In this document: in pieces, positions 44,172-57,571 of the stretch
Numbering within the stretch: the first letter of the stretch is position 1
Layout: every line of letters starts with the position of its first letter
From: Bradyrhizobium sp. C9
GTDB taxonomy: Bacteria > Pseudomonadota > Alphaproteobacteria > Rhizobiales > Xanthobacteraceae
Reading direction: 5' to 3'
DNA length: 64,000 bases
Assembly (NCBI RefSeq): GCF_002532045.1
Contig: NZ_NWTG01000019.1
Span: 62,001 to 126,000, forward strand
The notes under the pieces: model-generated
The model's database searches: none
What the model saw: only the letters and a program-made list of their open reading frames with translations
Told to the model about the DNA's origin: nothing
Made by a program: the position numbers and the translations under genes

Positions 44172-46130
44172 TCAGGCGGGCGACCGCTCGCGGGTTGCAC
44201 GCTTGAGCGCGTCGATGTCGATCGCCGATGCGAGATGCTCGATCGAGACCGGCAGCCGCCGTTTCCAGTTCGGATGCTCGTAGACGGTGCCGGGGATGTT
44301 CGGCTGCTCGACAATACCGAGCAAATCCTCCATCGAGACCGCCATCATCCGCGACCGCGTCCGTGCCATGAAGCTCACCACCGAATAGAAATCATTGTGG
44401 TGGATGTCGTGACGGCGCAGCACGTCGTCGAGATGGCCGAGCGCATCCCAGCGCCCCTGGTCGGTCTCGCCGGGATCGATCCCGAGCGCGCGCTTGGTCT
44501 TGAGGTCGCTGAACGAACGCCAGCCGGCATAGGTCGACAGGTCGTGGGTGTTGAACGTCACCAGCGCGTCCGGCAGATAGTAGTCGGCGTTGCGGAACAC
44601 GCCCTGATCATCGGTCTCGAACATCATCACCAGATACGACCAGATGCCCCAGCCGTTCATCTGCTCGCGGAATCCCGGAGGCACGGTGCCGAGATCCTCG
44701 CCGATCACGACGCAACGGTTCGCTGTGCTCTCCTGCGCGGTCGCCGCCAGCAATGCCTCGAACGGCATCAGCACGTAGGCCCCGTTGGCCGGGCCGAAGC
44801 CGCGCGGCACCAGATAGAGCCGCTTCAGCCCGAAGGCGTGATCGAGCCTGATCGCGCCGGCATGATGCATCGAGGCGCGCAGCATCTGCCGGAACGGCTC
44901 GAACGAACGCTGCTCGAGGCCCGCGGCGTTGAAGCCGGCGAGCCCCCAGTCCTGACCCGCGGTGTTGAGCGGGTCCGGCGGCGCACCGACGCCGAGGTGA
45001 CGCGAGATCGCGGTCTGCTCATTCCAGGCGTCGAAGCCATCCGATTGCACGCCGACGGCAACGTCGAGATAAAGCCCGACCCGCATGCCAAGCTTGTGCG
45101 CGAGCGCCTGGCAGGCGCCGAGCTGCCGGTCCGCGGTCCATTGCACGAATTCGACGAACTCGACCTCGGCGGCCGTGTCGCGCGCCCGGCGCAATTTCGT
45201 GCACGCCGCATCATTGGGCTGCCGCCACTCGTCCGGCCATTCCCACCACGGCGTGTTGAGTTTGTGCCGCATCACCTCGAAGCAGGCGAAGCGCGACAGC
45301 AGCACGCCCTGCTCCTTGCGATAGGCTTCGAATTCCTGCCAGCGGCCGAGGCCGGGATTGGCCTTGAAGGCCGCGAAGGCGGCACGCAGCGCCGGCCATT
45401 TCAGCGCCGCGGCACCGACATAGTCGACCATGTCGCGGCTGCGCAGCTGCGCCAGCGCGGCCTGCGTCTCGGCATCGACGTGGAATTCGGGAATCTTCGC
45501 GACGTCGATATAGAGCGCATTGAGGAACAGCCGGCTGTTCGGCGAGTATGGACTGCAATCGCCGGGCCGATCGTCGAACAGCGCGTGCAGCGGATTGAGC
45601 CCGATGCCGTCGGCGCCGAGCCGGTGGGCGAATTCGAGCAGGCCCTGCAGATCGGTGAAGTCGCCGATGCCCCAGTTGCGCGCGGACCGCACGCCATAGA
45701 GCTGGACCGCGATCACCCAGCAGCGCTCGAACGCGCCGCCGAATGCACCGTCCGGCGCCACCAGAAACGGCAGCTCCTCGCTGCCCGATGCGTCCTTGAG
45801 CTGCAACCGGTGCACGCCCTCGGGCAGGCCGGACGGCCACGTTATACTCCGCTCATGCGCCTCGCCCTGCGCGAGCACCATGGTGCCGCTGGTGAGCTTC
45901 CACTGCACCGGAAGCTGGGCCGCCTCGGCGAGCTGCGTCTGGCCGCCACCTCGCGCGCCCTGGCCGCCTCTGACGACCACGGGATCGGCGACGATCCGCC
46001 GCGGCGTCTGGGGTGGCAGCGCCGCGAGGATCGCCGTCAGCGCCTCCGGGGTTGTCACACGGCGGTGACCGCTCCCATCGATATACTCGGTCTGGATTCC
46101 CAGGGTCTGGGCTTTGGCGTAAAGGTCCAT
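44172..46130 (-). CDS. malQ: 4-alpha-glucanotransferase (amylomaltase, GH77)
   Basis: 652 residues. GH77 marks are VQLYGVRSARNWGIGDFTDL, GLNPLHALFDD, CSPYSPNSRLFLN, AIRLDHAFGL with the nucleophile Asp, VIGEDLGTVP with the acid Glu, and TFNTHDLST. It transfers glucan chains and recycles maltodextrins. Divergent from glgE, with a 203-base shared region, and followed by GH15. Confidence 0.95.
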   Translation of the reverse strand: MDLYAKAQTLGIQTEYIDGSGHRRVTTPEALTAILAALPPQTPRRIVADPVVVRGGQGARGGGQTQLAEAAQLPVQWKLTSGTMVLAQGEAHERSITWPSGLPEGVHRLQLKDASGSEELPFLVAPDGAFGGAFERCWVIAVQLYGVRSARNWGIGDFTDLQGLLEFAHRLGADGIGLNPLHALFDDRPGDCSPYSPNSRLFLNALYIDVAKIPEFHVDAETQAALAQLRSRDMVDYVGAAALKWPALRAAFAAFKANPGLGRWQEFEAYRKEQGVLLSRFACFEVMRHKLNTPWWEWPDEWRQPNDAACTKLRRARDTAAEVEFVEFVQWTADRQLGACQALAHKLGMRVGLYLDVAVGVQSDGFDAWNEQTAISRHLGVGAPPDPLNTAGQDWGLAGFNAAGLEQRSFEPFRQMLRASMHHAGAIRLDHAFGLKRLYLVPRGFGPANGAYVLMPFEALLAATAQESTANRCVVIGEDLGTVPPGFREQMNGWGIWSYLVMMFETDDQGVFRNADYYLPDALVTFNTHDLSTYAGWRSFSDLKTKRALGIDPGETDQGRWDALGHLDDVLRRHDIHHNDFYSVVSFMARTRSRMMAVSMEDLLGIVEQPNIPGTVYEHPNWKRRLPVSIEHLASAIDIDALKRATRERSPA

Positions 46131-46333
46131 TCGGCACGCTGCCTGCTCGCAACGGTATTGGGATCGTTGCTAAATTGTACAGATACGGGAAAGGGATAGT
46201 TGATGTTCAACGCTCTACCCTATCCGGCGTTCCCACCGGGAACCATTGCCCGGCGAGCGGCTTTCTATATGGGTCTGGCGTGCCTCCTTCCCGGCGCCGG
46301 GACTTCATTTGCCTATTCAATGGCGGCATCACC
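46131..46333. promoter_or_regulatory. Divergent promoter region malQ/glgE with EcfG-like site
   Basis: 203 bases. GGAAC at 46239-46243 is followed after 17 bases by CTTT (46261-46264), close to the alphaproteobacterial EcfG pattern GGAAC-N16/17-CGTT and pointing towards glgE. One mismatch in the -10 element keeps this tentative. Confidence 0.35.
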
Positions 46334-48283
46334 GTGAACAAAACCGCCCGACCTGTCGAGAGTGCCAACGGCACTTTTCATATTACCGATGTCTATCCGT
46401 CGGTTGATGGCGGCCGCTTTGCGGTCAAGCGCATCGCAGGCGAACCTGTCGAGGTATGGGCCGATATCTACCGTGACGGACATGATGTGATCGCAGCGGC
46501 ATTGGTGTGGCGGCATGAGGGCGACGGCGAATGGCAGCACGCGCCGATGACGCTGCACAGCGACGACCGCTGGGGCGGCACCTTCGTGCCTGACCGGCCC
46601 GGCCGCTACAGCTTCGCGATCGAGGCCTGGACCGACGAGTTCGCCAGCTGGCGGCATCGCTTCGAGCAGAAGCAGCGCGACGGCGGCGACCACACGCTCG
46701 ATGCCGTCGAAGGCGCGGGCATGCTGACCCGGGCGCAAGCCGGGGGACCTGCCGCAGCCGCGATTATCATCAGGCAGTGCGAGATCTTTCTGCAGACCGG
46801 CGAGCCGGGCGCGCTGCTCGCACCCGAATTGCGTGAGGCAATGGCCGGCAGCCAGTTTCGCCGCGACCTGGTGCGATCGCAGCTCTATCCGCTCACCGCG
46901 GACCGACCGCTGGCGCGCAGCGGCGCCTGGTATCAGTTGTTTCCGCGCAGCCAGGGCAAGACGCCGGGCGTGCACGCGACCTTCGACGACTGCATCGCGA
47001 GGCTGCCCGATATCGCGGCGATGGGCTTCGACGTCGTGCTGCTGGCGCCGATCCATCCGATCGGGCGGACCCACCGCAAGGGCCGCAACAATGCCGCCAT
47101 CGCGCAGCCAGGCGATCCCGGCAGCCCCTATGCGATCGGCGCGGCCGAGGGCGGTCACGACGCCGTGCATCCGGAGCTCGGCACGCTCGACGACTTCCGC
47201 GCGCTCGTGGCAGCATGCCAGGCCCAAGGCCTCGAGGTCGCGCTCGATTTCGCCGTGCAATGCTCGCCCGATCATCCGTGGCTGACCGAGCATCCGGAGT
47301 GGTTCAAGCGACGCCCGGACGGATCGATGCACGCGGCCGAACATCCGCCACAGCGCTGGGACGATGTGGTCAATCCGGATTTCGGATCGGAGGACGCCGC
47401 CGCGCTGTGGCGCGCGCTGCGCAACGTCGTGCTGTTCTGGGTCGAACAGGGCGTCAAGATCTTCCGGGTCGACAATCCGCACACCAAACCGCTGGCATTC
47501 TGGGAATGGCTGATCCGCGAGGTGCAGGACCGCGATCCGGACGTGCTGTTCCTCTCGGAAGCCTTCGCGCGGCCGAAGCTGATGAAGGGCCTCGCCAAGC
47601 TCGGCTTCACGCAGTCCTATACCTACTTCACCTGGCGCACGCAGCGCTCCGAGCTCGAAGCGTATCTCGGCGAGTTGATATCCTATCCCGATCGCGACTT
47701 CTTTCGGCCGAATTTCTTCGTCAACACACCTGACATCCTGCCCTTCCACCTGCAAAGCGGCGAATCCTGGATGTTCAAGTCGCGTCTCGCGCTGGCCGCG
47801 ACGCTTTCAAGCAGCTACGGCATCTATAGCGGATTCGAACTGCTCGAGCACATGCCGGTGCCCGGCCGCGAGGAATATCTCAACGCCGAGAAATACGAGA
47901 TCAGGGTTCGCGACTGGGATCAGGCCGGGAACATCAAGCCCTATGTCGCGGTCCTCAACCAGATCAGGCGCGGCAATCCGGCCCTGCAACAATTCGCCGA
48001 TCTGCGCTTTATCAATATCGATGACGGCGGCGTGATCGGCTTCGTCAAGGAGGCGGCCGATCAGGGCAATGTGATCGCGGCCGCGGTTGCGCTGTCGGCC
48101 GAGCCGCGCGACGTCTGGCTTCCGCTCGGCGACGTCGTGGTCGGCCGCGGCGATGCCCGCCGCCCCGTCACGGCCGTGGAAGACCTTGTCACCGGCGCGC
48201 GTCATGCGCTCGAATGGGGCGGCATCCGCCTGCGTCTGGATCCTGCGCGCGATCCCGCGTTGCTGTTGCGCTGTGTCGCCTGA
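46334..48283 (+). CDS. glgE: Alpha-1,4-glucan:maltose-1-phosphate maltosyltransferase
   Basis: 649 residues from a GTG start; the frame reaches further upstream but only through the promoter region. GlgE (GH13_3) polymerises maltose 1-phosphate into alpha-1,4-glucan. The catalytic set is Asp380 in FRVDNPHTKP, Glu409 in FLSEAFARP and Asp467 in NTPDILP, with the spacing known for Streptomyces GlgE. The ITDVYPSVDGGRFAVKRIAGE opening is typical. It is followed by treS-maltokinase, which makes its substrate, and glgB, which branches its product. Confidence 0.95.
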   Translation: MNKTARPVESANGTFHITDVYPSVDGGRFAVKRIAGEPVEVWADIYRDGHDVIAAALVWRHEGDGEWQHAPMTLHSDDRWGGTFVPDRPGRYSFAIEAWTDEFASWRHRFEQKQRDGGDHTLDAVEGAGMLTRAQAGGPAAAAIIIRQCEIFLQTGEPGALLAPELREAMAGSQFRRDLVRSQLYPLTADRPLARSGAWYQLFPRSQGKTPGVHATFDDCIARLPDIAAMGFDVVLLAPIHPIGRTHRKGRNNAAIAQPGDPGSPYAIGAAEGGHDAVHPELGTLDDFRALVAACQAQGLEVALDFAVQCSPDHPWLTEHPEWFKRRPDGSMHAAEHPPQRWDDVVNPDFGSEDAAALWRALRNVVLFWVEQGVKIFRVDNPHTKPLAFWEWLIREVQDRDPDVLFLSEAFARPKLMKGLAKLGFTQSYTYFTWRTQRSELEAYLGELISYPDRDFFRPNFFVNTPDILPFHLQSGESWMFKSRLALAATLSSSYGIYSGFELLEHMPVPGREEYLNAEKYEIRVRDWDQAGNIKPYVAVLNQIRRGNPALQQFADLRFINIDDGGVIGFVKEAADQGNVIAAAVALSAEPRDVWLPLGDVVVGRGDARRPVTAVEDLVTGARHALEWGGIRLRLDPARDPALLLRCVA

Positions 48284-48293
48284 AGGAGCCGCT

Positions 48294-51200
48294 ATGAACG
48301 TATTCTCCTCCGTCAGTACCCAGGAGAAGGTCGCGACCGAGACCGCGGACCAGCTGTGGTACAAGGACGCGATCATCTACCAGCTGCACGTCAAGGCGTT
48401 CGCCGACAGCAACAATGACGGCATCGGCGACTTCACAGGCCTGACGGAGAAGCTGGGCTATCTGCAGGAGCTCGGCGTCACCGCGCTATGGCTGCTGCCG
48501 TTCTATCCCTCGCCGGGCCGCGACGACGGCTACGACATCGGCGATTATGGCGACATCAATCCCGATTTCGGGACGATGAAGGACTTCAAGCGCTTCATCC
48601 AGGAGGCCAAGCGGCGCGGCCTGCGCGTTATCACCGAGCTCGTCGTCAACCACACCTCGGACCAGCATGCCTGGTTCAAGCGCGCGCGCCGCAGCCCGCC
48701 GAATTCGAGCGCGCGCAGCTGGTATGTCTGGAGCGACACCGACCAGAAATACCTCGATACCCGCATCATCTTCACCGATACGGAAAAGTCGAACTGGACC
48801 TGGGATCCGGAAGCCGGCCAGTTCTACTGGCACCGCTTCTTCTCGCACCAGCCGGACCTGAATTTCGACAATCCGCGCGTGGTGCGCGCCATCGTGCAGG
48901 TGATGAAGCGCTGGCTCGACACCGGCGTCGACGGCTTCCGGCTCGACGCCATTCCCTATCTGTGCGAGCGCGACGGCACCAACAACGAGAACCTGCCGGA
49001 GACGCATGCCATCATCAAGCGGCTGCGCCAGGAGCTCGACGCCTATGCCAAGGGCAAGATCCTGCTGGCCGAGGCCAATCAATGGCCGGAGGACGTGCAG
49101 GCATATTTCGGCCATGGCGACGAATGTCACATGGCCTATCACTTCCCGCTGATGCCGCGCATCTACATGGCGATCGCGCAGGAAGACCGCTTTCCGATCA
49201 CTGACATCCTCAGGCAGACGCCCGACATTCCGGCAGCCGCCCAGTGGGCGCTGTTCCTGCGCAACCACGACGAGCTGACGCTTGAGATGGTCACCGACGT
49301 CGAGCGCGACTATCTGTGGTCGACCTACGCCAACGACCCGCGCGCCCGCATCAATGTCGGCATCCGCCGCCGCCTTGCGCCGCTGATGGACAATGATCGG
49401 CGCAAGATCGAGCTGATGAATTCGCTGTTGCTGTCGTTCCCCGGTACGCCGATCATCTATTACGGCGACGAGATCGGCATGGGCGACAACATCTATCTCG
49501 GCGACCGCAACGGCGTGCGGACGCCGATGCAGTGGTCGCCGGACCGCAACGGCGGCTTCTCGCGCGCCGACCCCGCACGGCTCTACGCGCCGATGATCAT
49601 GGATCCGGTCTACGGCTACGAATCCGTCAATGTCGAGGCGCAGTCGCGCAGCCTGTCGTCGCTGCTGTCGGCGACCAAGCGGCTGATCGCGGTGCGCAAG
49701 TCGACGCTTGCCTTCGGGCGCGGCACCATGACCTTCATCCGCCCGGAGAACCGCTCGGTGCTCGCCTATGTCAGGCAGTACCAGGGCGAGGCGATCCTGT
49801 GCGTCGCCAATCTGTCGCGCTCGGCGCAGGCAACCGAGCTCGACCTCTCCGCCTTCAAGGACCGCATTCCGCTCGAGATGCTCGGACGCACGCGCTTCCC
49901 GGCGATCGGCGAGCTGCCCTACATGATCACGCTGGCGCCTTACGGCTTCTACTGGTTCCAGCTGCAGGAGCGCGACAAGTCCGAGCCGGTGAAGCCGCGG
50001 GCGGTGCCGGAGTTCGAGACGCTGGTGGTGCCGCTCGGTTCGACCTGGACGTCGCTGGCGCGGGAGCGCGGCGTGTTCGAGCACGACGTGCTGCCCGGCC
50101 ATCTCGCCCGCACGCGCTGGTACCCGGAGCATTCCGCGAAGGCGATCCAGCCGACGCTGGTGTCCGCGATCCCGTTCTGCGACATCGGCGACAACCGACC
50201 GTGGTTGATCTTCTTCGAAACCACGGAGCGCGGCAACACCAGCCGCTACGTGCTGCCGATGCAGATCGAATGGGTGCGCTTCGATCGCGAGCGTTACAAC
50301 CCGCGCGCCTTTGCCGCGGTCCGCCAGGGCGCGCGCGAGGGCACGCTGCTCGATGTCTCCACCGACCAGATCTTCACCGGCCTGTTCCTGCGAAACTTGC
50401 GGGAGAACCTCACCGTCGACGAGGGCGAGCAGGGCCTGAAGCTCGAATTCCGGCCGACCAGCCGCTTCTCCGACCGCCCGGTGCGGCAGCCGGAGCGGAT
50501 CCGTGTCTTCGAGAACGATCAGCCGCATTCGACCGCGCTGGTCGACAACGAGTATGTCACCAAGATCTACCGGAAGCTGGAGGTCGGCATCAATCCGGAG
50601 ATCGAGATGGGCCGCTTCCTCACCGAAGTGGTCAATTTCGCCAACACACCGGCATTGCTCGGCACATCGGAACTGGTGGAGGGCGACAATCGCAGCGCGA
50701 TCGCAGTGCTGCACGCCATGGTGGTCAACCAGGGCGACCTCTGGAATGTCGGCGCCTCGCACCTCGACCGCCTCGTCGAGCGGCAGCGCCTGCTGGCGGC
50801 GAGCGAACACCCGGAGGAGAACGGCGATCACGCCACCTATCTGCGCCACCTGTCGCACAGCGGAAAGCGTCTCGCCGAGCTGCACATCGCGCTCGCCAGC
50901 AACCGGGACCTGCCGGACTTCGCACCGGAACCGACCAGGCCCGAGGACCTGCAGCGCTGGAGCGACGAGATCATGGCGCGCGCCGAACGCGTGTTCGATA
51001 CGCTGAGGCAGCGGCGCGGCTCCCTGAAAGAGGCCGACCGGCTGCTGGCCGATCAGTTGCAGGCTCAGCACGACCTGCTGCCGGAGCGGCTCAAGGCGCT
51101 GCTGCCGCGCGAGACCGACGGGCTCAGCATCCGCCATCACGGCGACTTGCATCTCGGCCAGTTGCTGGTGGTCAAGGACGATGTCTTCATCATCGATTTC

Positions 51201-51595
51201 GACGGCGGGCCCGGCCGCACCATCGCCGAGCGACGGCGCAAGGCGCCGGCGGCCCGCGACGTCGCCGGCCTGATCCGCTCGATCGACTATGCCGCGACTG
51301 CCGCATTGGAACGGGCGCTCAAGGTCGCCCCCGACGAGAGCGGCAGGCTGAGCCTCGCTTTGGCGGAATGGCGCGACCAGGCCGCTGATACCCTGCTGGC
51401 GGCCTATCGCGAGACCGTGGCCGGCCAGCGGCTGTGGCCCACTGAGGCCAGGGCGGCCGACCGCCTGCTCAACTTTTTCCTGCTTGAGAAAGCCTTCTAC
51501 GAGATCGAGTATGAGCTGGCCAACCGGCCGGATTGGCTCCGCGTCCCACTGACTGGCCTGTTGAGACTCCTGGCCCAACAGCCGCACGAGGTTGT

Positions 51596-51599
<4 letters not shown>
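48294..51599 (+). CDS. treS: Trehalose synthase fused to maltokinase
   Basis: 1101 residues, with an AAGGAG ribosome-binding site. Residues 1-550 are a GH13 trehalose synthase that interconverts trehalose and maltose: Asp218 in GFRLDAIPY, Glu260 in LLAEANQWP, Asp326 in LRNHDEL. From about 580 to the end is a maltokinase (Mak/Pep2): HHGDLHLGQL near 951 and IIDFDGGPG (Asp968, Asp970). The fusion sends maltose straight to maltose 1-phosphate for GlgE. Start of glgB overlaps the stop. Confidence 0.96.
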
Positions 51600-53743
<2,144 letters not shown>

Positions 53744-53746
53744 TTG

Positions 53747-55819
53747 ATGCGACTGACCGGGGGTACGTCCGCACGGCTCGGTGCAAGCTGGGACGGCAGA
53801 GGCACCAATTTTGCGCTGTTCTCGGCGAATGCGGAGAAGGTGGAGCTGTGCCTGTTCGACGGCCAGGGCCGCCGCGAGCTCGAGCGGATCGAGATGCCGG
53901 AGCGCACCGAGGACGTCTGGCACTGCTATCTCAACGACGTCTCGCCGGGCCAACTCTACGGCTATCGCGTCTACGGGCCCTACGCACCGGAGCGCGGCCA
54001 CCGCTTCAACGCCAACAAGCTGCTGCTCGATCCCTACGCCAAGCGGCTGGCCGGCCGGCTGGTGTGGAGCGATGCGCATTTCGCCTATCGCACCGGCAGT
54101 GCGCGCGAGGATCTCTCGTTCGACCGGCGCGACAATGCCCGCGGCATGCCGAAGGCCGTGGTGGTCGACGAGACCTTCAACTGGGGCCGCCGCGAGATCC
54201 GGCCGCACGTTCCCTGGCAAGACACCATCATCTACGAGGCCCACGTCAAGGGCCTGACGCAGAAGCGCGAGGATGTGCCGCCGAACCTGCGCGGCACCTA
54301 TGGCGGGCTGTCGTCGCCGGCGATGATCGACCACCTCAAGCGGCTCGGCGTCACCACCATCGAGCTGCTGCCGATCCACGGCCTGATCGACGACCGCGTC
54401 CTGGTCGAGAAGAAGCTCGCCAATTACTGGGGCTACAACACCATCGCCTTCTTCGCGCCGGAGGCACGCTACGCCCAGGACAATGCGCTGGACTCGTTCC
54501 GCACCACGGTGGCGCGGCTGCACGATGCCGGCATCGAGGTGCTGCTCGACGTCGTCTACAACCACACCGCCGAGGGCAACCATATGGGCCCGACGCTGTG
54601 CTTCCGCGGCATCGACAACGCCTCCTACTACTGGCTGAACCGCGAGAACCCGCGCTTCTACGACGACTTCACCGGCTGCGGCAGCTCGGTCAATCTCACC
54701 CATCCGCGCGTGCTGCAGATGGTGATGGATTCGCTGCGCTACTGGGTAGAGGTCTGCCATGTCGACGGCTTCCGCTTCGATCTCGCCACGACCCTGGCGC
54801 GCGGACCCAACGGGTTCGATCGCAACCATCCCTTCCTCGCCGCGATCCGCCAGGATCCGGTGCTGGCGACCGCCAAGATGGTCGCGGAGCCCTGGGACCT
54901 CGGTCTCGGCGGCTACCAGGTCGGCGCGTTTCCGTCGCAATGGTCGGAGTGGAACGACCGCTATCGCAGCGCGATGCGGCGCTACTGGAGCGGCGAAGGC
55001 AGCCTGATCGGCGATATATCCGGCCGCATGACGGCGTCCTCGGATCTGTTTCACCACGACAATCGCGCGACCCGCGCCAGCGTCAATCACATCACGGTGC
55101 ATGACGGCTTCACGCTCGCCGATCTCTTCAGCTACAACGAAAAGCACAATGAGGCCAATGGCGAGGACAATCGCGACGGCTCCAACGACAACCACAGCAA
55201 CAATTGCGGCCATGAAGGCCCGACCGACGATCCCGCCATCATCGCGCTGCGCCGCCAGCTCAGGAAAAACGCGCTGGCCTGCCTGCTGCTCGCACAGGGC
55301 ACGCCGCTGATCCTCGCCGGCGACGAAGTCGCCAACACGCAAGCCGGCAACAACAACGCCTATTGCCAGGACAACGAAACCGGCTGGATCGGCTGGGAGA
55401 ACCTCGGCACCGACGACGACGCTATCGCCTTCATCGGTCATCTCACCGCGCTCCGCCAGCGCTTCGGCCAGATCCGCTGCCAGAGCTGGCTCGACGGCCG
55501 CCGCGCCGACGGCAGCTATGGCGTGATCTGGCTGACGCCATCAGCGGAGGAGATGAAGGAGTCCGATTGGAAATTCCCTGAAAGCCGGTTCCTCGCCTAC
55601 GTGCTGGGGCCGATGGAACCTGGGCAGGCGCCGATCTTTATCGTGCTGAATGCCGCGCCGCAGGAGATCGTGTTCAGGATGCCGAGGATGGCGGAATACA
55701 GGAGCTGGCAGCAGGTCTTGAACACGACCAAGGCCGAACAAACGACTGAGCAGTTCGCAGCCGGCGCCGACACCACGGCACCGCCGCGCTCGGTGCTGGC
55801 ATTTGCAGGCTCCGCATGA
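53747..55819 (+). CDS. glgX: Glycogen debranching enzyme (isoamylase type)
   Basis: 690 residues from the ATG at 53747, right after the glgB stop. GH13_11: GYRVYGPYAPERGHRFN, YEAHVKGLT, Asp345 in GFRFDLATTLARG, Glu381 in VAEPWDLG, and HDGFTLADLFSYNEKHNEANGE. It removes side chains to give linear malto-oligosaccharides, the substrates of TreY. Overlaps treZ by ATGA. Confidence 0.96.
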   Translation: MRLTGGTSARLGASWDGRGTNFALFSANAEKVELCLFDGQGRRELERIEMPERTEDVWHCYLNDVSPGQLYGYRVYGPYAPERGHRFNANKLLLDPYAKRLAGRLVWSDAHFAYRTGSAREDLSFDRRDNARGMPKAVVVDETFNWGRREIRPHVPWQDTIIYEAHVKGLTQKREDVPPNLRGTYGGLSSPAMIDHLKRLGVTTIELLPIHGLIDDRVLVEKKLANYWGYNTIAFFAPEARYAQDNALDSFRTTVARLHDAGIEVLLDVVYNHTAEGNHMGPTLCFRGIDNASYYWLNRENPRFYDDFTGCGSSVNLTHPRVLQMVMDSLRYWVEVCHVDGFRFDLATTLARGPNGFDRNHPFLAAIRQDPVLATAKMVAEPWDLGLGGYQVGAFPSQWSEWNDRYRSAMRRYWSGEGSLIGDISGRMTASSDLFHHDNRATRASVNHITVHDGFTLADLFSYNEKHNEANGEDNRDGSNDNHSNNCGHEGPTDDPAIIALRRQLRKNALACLLLAQGTPLILAGDEVANTQAGNNNAYCQDNETGWIGWENLGTDDDAIAFIGHLTALRQRFGQIRCQSWLDGRRADGSYGVIWLTPSAEEMKESDWKFPESRFLAYVLGPMEPGQAPIFIVLNAAPQEIVFRMPRMAEYRSWQQVLNTTKAEQTTEQFAAGADTTAPPRSVLAFAGSA

Positions 55820-57567
55820 GCGCCCAGCATTTCGGCCCTGAGCTGACACCTGATGGCACGCGCTTCCGGCTCTGGGCGCCAGCGGCCAAGCGCGTCGATC
55901 TCCTGCTCGACAGACCGCATACACTCACGCGCGATGCCGCCGGCTGGTACATCGCCGAGATCGCAGGCGCGCGCGCTGGTACGCGCTACAAATTCCGCGT
56001 CGATGACGAGGTCGATGTGCCCGACCCGGCCGCCGCGTTCCAGCCGAACGACGTGTTCAGCCCGAGCGAGGTGATCGATCACTCAGCTTTCGAATGGCGC
56101 GCGACCGACTGGCGCGGCCGTCCCTGGCATGAGGCCGTCATTCTCGAGGCCCATGTCGGGACCTTCACGCCGGAGGGCACCTACCGCGCCATGATCGACA
56201 AGCTCGATCATCTGGTGGCAACCGGCATCACCGCGCTCGAACTGATGCCGCTGGCGGATTTCGCAGGCAAGCGCAACTGGGGCTATGACGGCGTGCTGTG
56301 GTACGCGCCGGACTGCGCCTATGGCCGCCCCGAAGACCTCAAGACCCTGATCGACGAAGCGCATCTGCGCGGGTTGATGGTGATGCTCGACGTGGTCTAC
56401 AACCATTTCGGCCCGGAGGGGAATTACCTCGGCCGCTATGCGCCCTCCTTCTTCAGCGACGCGCATACGCCGTGGGGCAGCGCAATCGATTATCGCGTGC
56501 CCGAGGTGCGGGCATTTGCGATCGGCAGCGTCGTGAGCTGGCTGCGCGACTATCGGTTCGACGGACTGCGCTTCGACGCGGTCAACACCATCGTCGAAGC
56601 CGGCGAAATCTCCATCCTGCATGACTTCAGCAAGGCTGCCGGCAAGCTCGCCACCGAGACCGGGCGGCACATCAACCTCGTGCTCGAGAACGGCGACAAC
56701 ATCGCAAGCCTGCTCGATGCCGCCGAGGACCCGCCGCACGGCAAGTTCCGCGGCCAGTGGAACGACGACTATCATCACGCCTGGCATGTGCTGCTGACCG
56801 GAGAAACCCAGGGCTACTACGGCGACTACAAGGCGCCGAAGCAGGACCTCGCGCGGGCGCTGTCGTCGGGCTACATCTACCAGGGCGAAGTCTCGGCGTT
56901 CTGGGGCGGCAAGGCCCGCGGCGAACCGAGCGGCGCGCTGTCGCCGATCTGCTTCATCAACTTCCTGCAGAACCACGACCAGATCGGCAACCGGCCGCTC
57001 GGCGATCGCCTCGAGAGCATCGCAAAGCCGCAGGCGATCGAGGCGGCGCTGGCGGTCACATTGATCGCGCCGACCACGCCGATGCTGTTCATGGGCGAGG
57101 AATGGGGCGCGACGACCCCCTTCCCGTTCTTCTGCGATTTCAAGGGCGACCTCGCCAACGCCGTCCGCGCCGGCCGGCGCAAGGAATTCGCCTGGGCCTA
57201 TGCCAAATATGGCGACGACATTCCCGATCCGCTTGCCGAGGAGACGGTGCGATCGGCCGTGCTCGACTGGGCGGCGCTTGGCCACGATCCCGCCCGCGCG
57301 CGGCTGACGTTGGTGCGCGACCTGCTCGCCGTGCGCCGGCGCGAGATCACGCCGCGGCTCATCGGGGCACGCTTCGGCGGTGACCGCGTCACGGGCGATC
57401 TGTTGTCCGCGCATTGGCGGATGGGCGACGGCCGCACGCTGTGGCTGGCGGCCAATCTGTCGGATCGGGATATTACCGGCGCAACGGAAGCGAAGGGAAC
57501 TGTGATCTGGGGCGGCGCGTTGTCGAGCGACCTCCCCGGCTGGGCGGTGCGCTGGCACATCGGATAG
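55816..57567 (+). CDS. treZ: Malto-oligosyltrehalose trehalohydrolase
   Basis: 583 residues. GH13 enzyme that releases trehalose from the maltooligosyl trehalose made by TreY. Marks are FRLWAPAAKRVDLLL, YEAHVGTF-like LEAHVGTFTPEG, Asp254 in GLRFDAVNTI, Glu291 in LVLENGDN, and LQNHDQIGNRPLGDRL. It is four bases before treY. Confidence 0.95.
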   Translation: MSAQHFGPELTPDGTRFRLWAPAAKRVDLLLDRPHTLTRDAAGWYIAEIAGARAGTRYKFRVDDEVDVPDPAAAFQPNDVFSPSEVIDHSAFEWRATDWRGRPWHEAVILEAHVGTFTPEGTYRAMIDKLDHLVATGITALELMPLADFAGKRNWGYDGVLWYAPDCAYGRPEDLKTLIDEAHLRGLMVMLDVVYNHFGPEGNYLGRYAPSFFSDAHTPWGSAIDYRVPEVRAFAIGSVVSWLRDYRFDGLRFDAVNTIVEAGEISILHDFSKAAGKLATETGRHINLVLENGDNIASLLDAAEDPPHGKFRGQWNDDYHHAWHVLLTGETQGYYGDYKAPKQDLARALSSGYIYQGEVSAFWGGKARGEPSGALSPICFINFLQNHDQIGNRPLGDRLESIAKPQAIEAALAVTLIAPTTPMLFMGEEWGATTPFPFFCDFKGDLANAVRAGRRKEFAWAYAKYGDDIPDPLAEETVRSAVLDWAALGHDPARARLTLVRDLLAVRRREITPRLIGARFGGDRVTGDLLSAHWRMGDGRTLWLAANLSDRDITGATEAKGTVIWGGALSSDLPGWAVRWHIG

Positions 57568-57571
57568 CACA

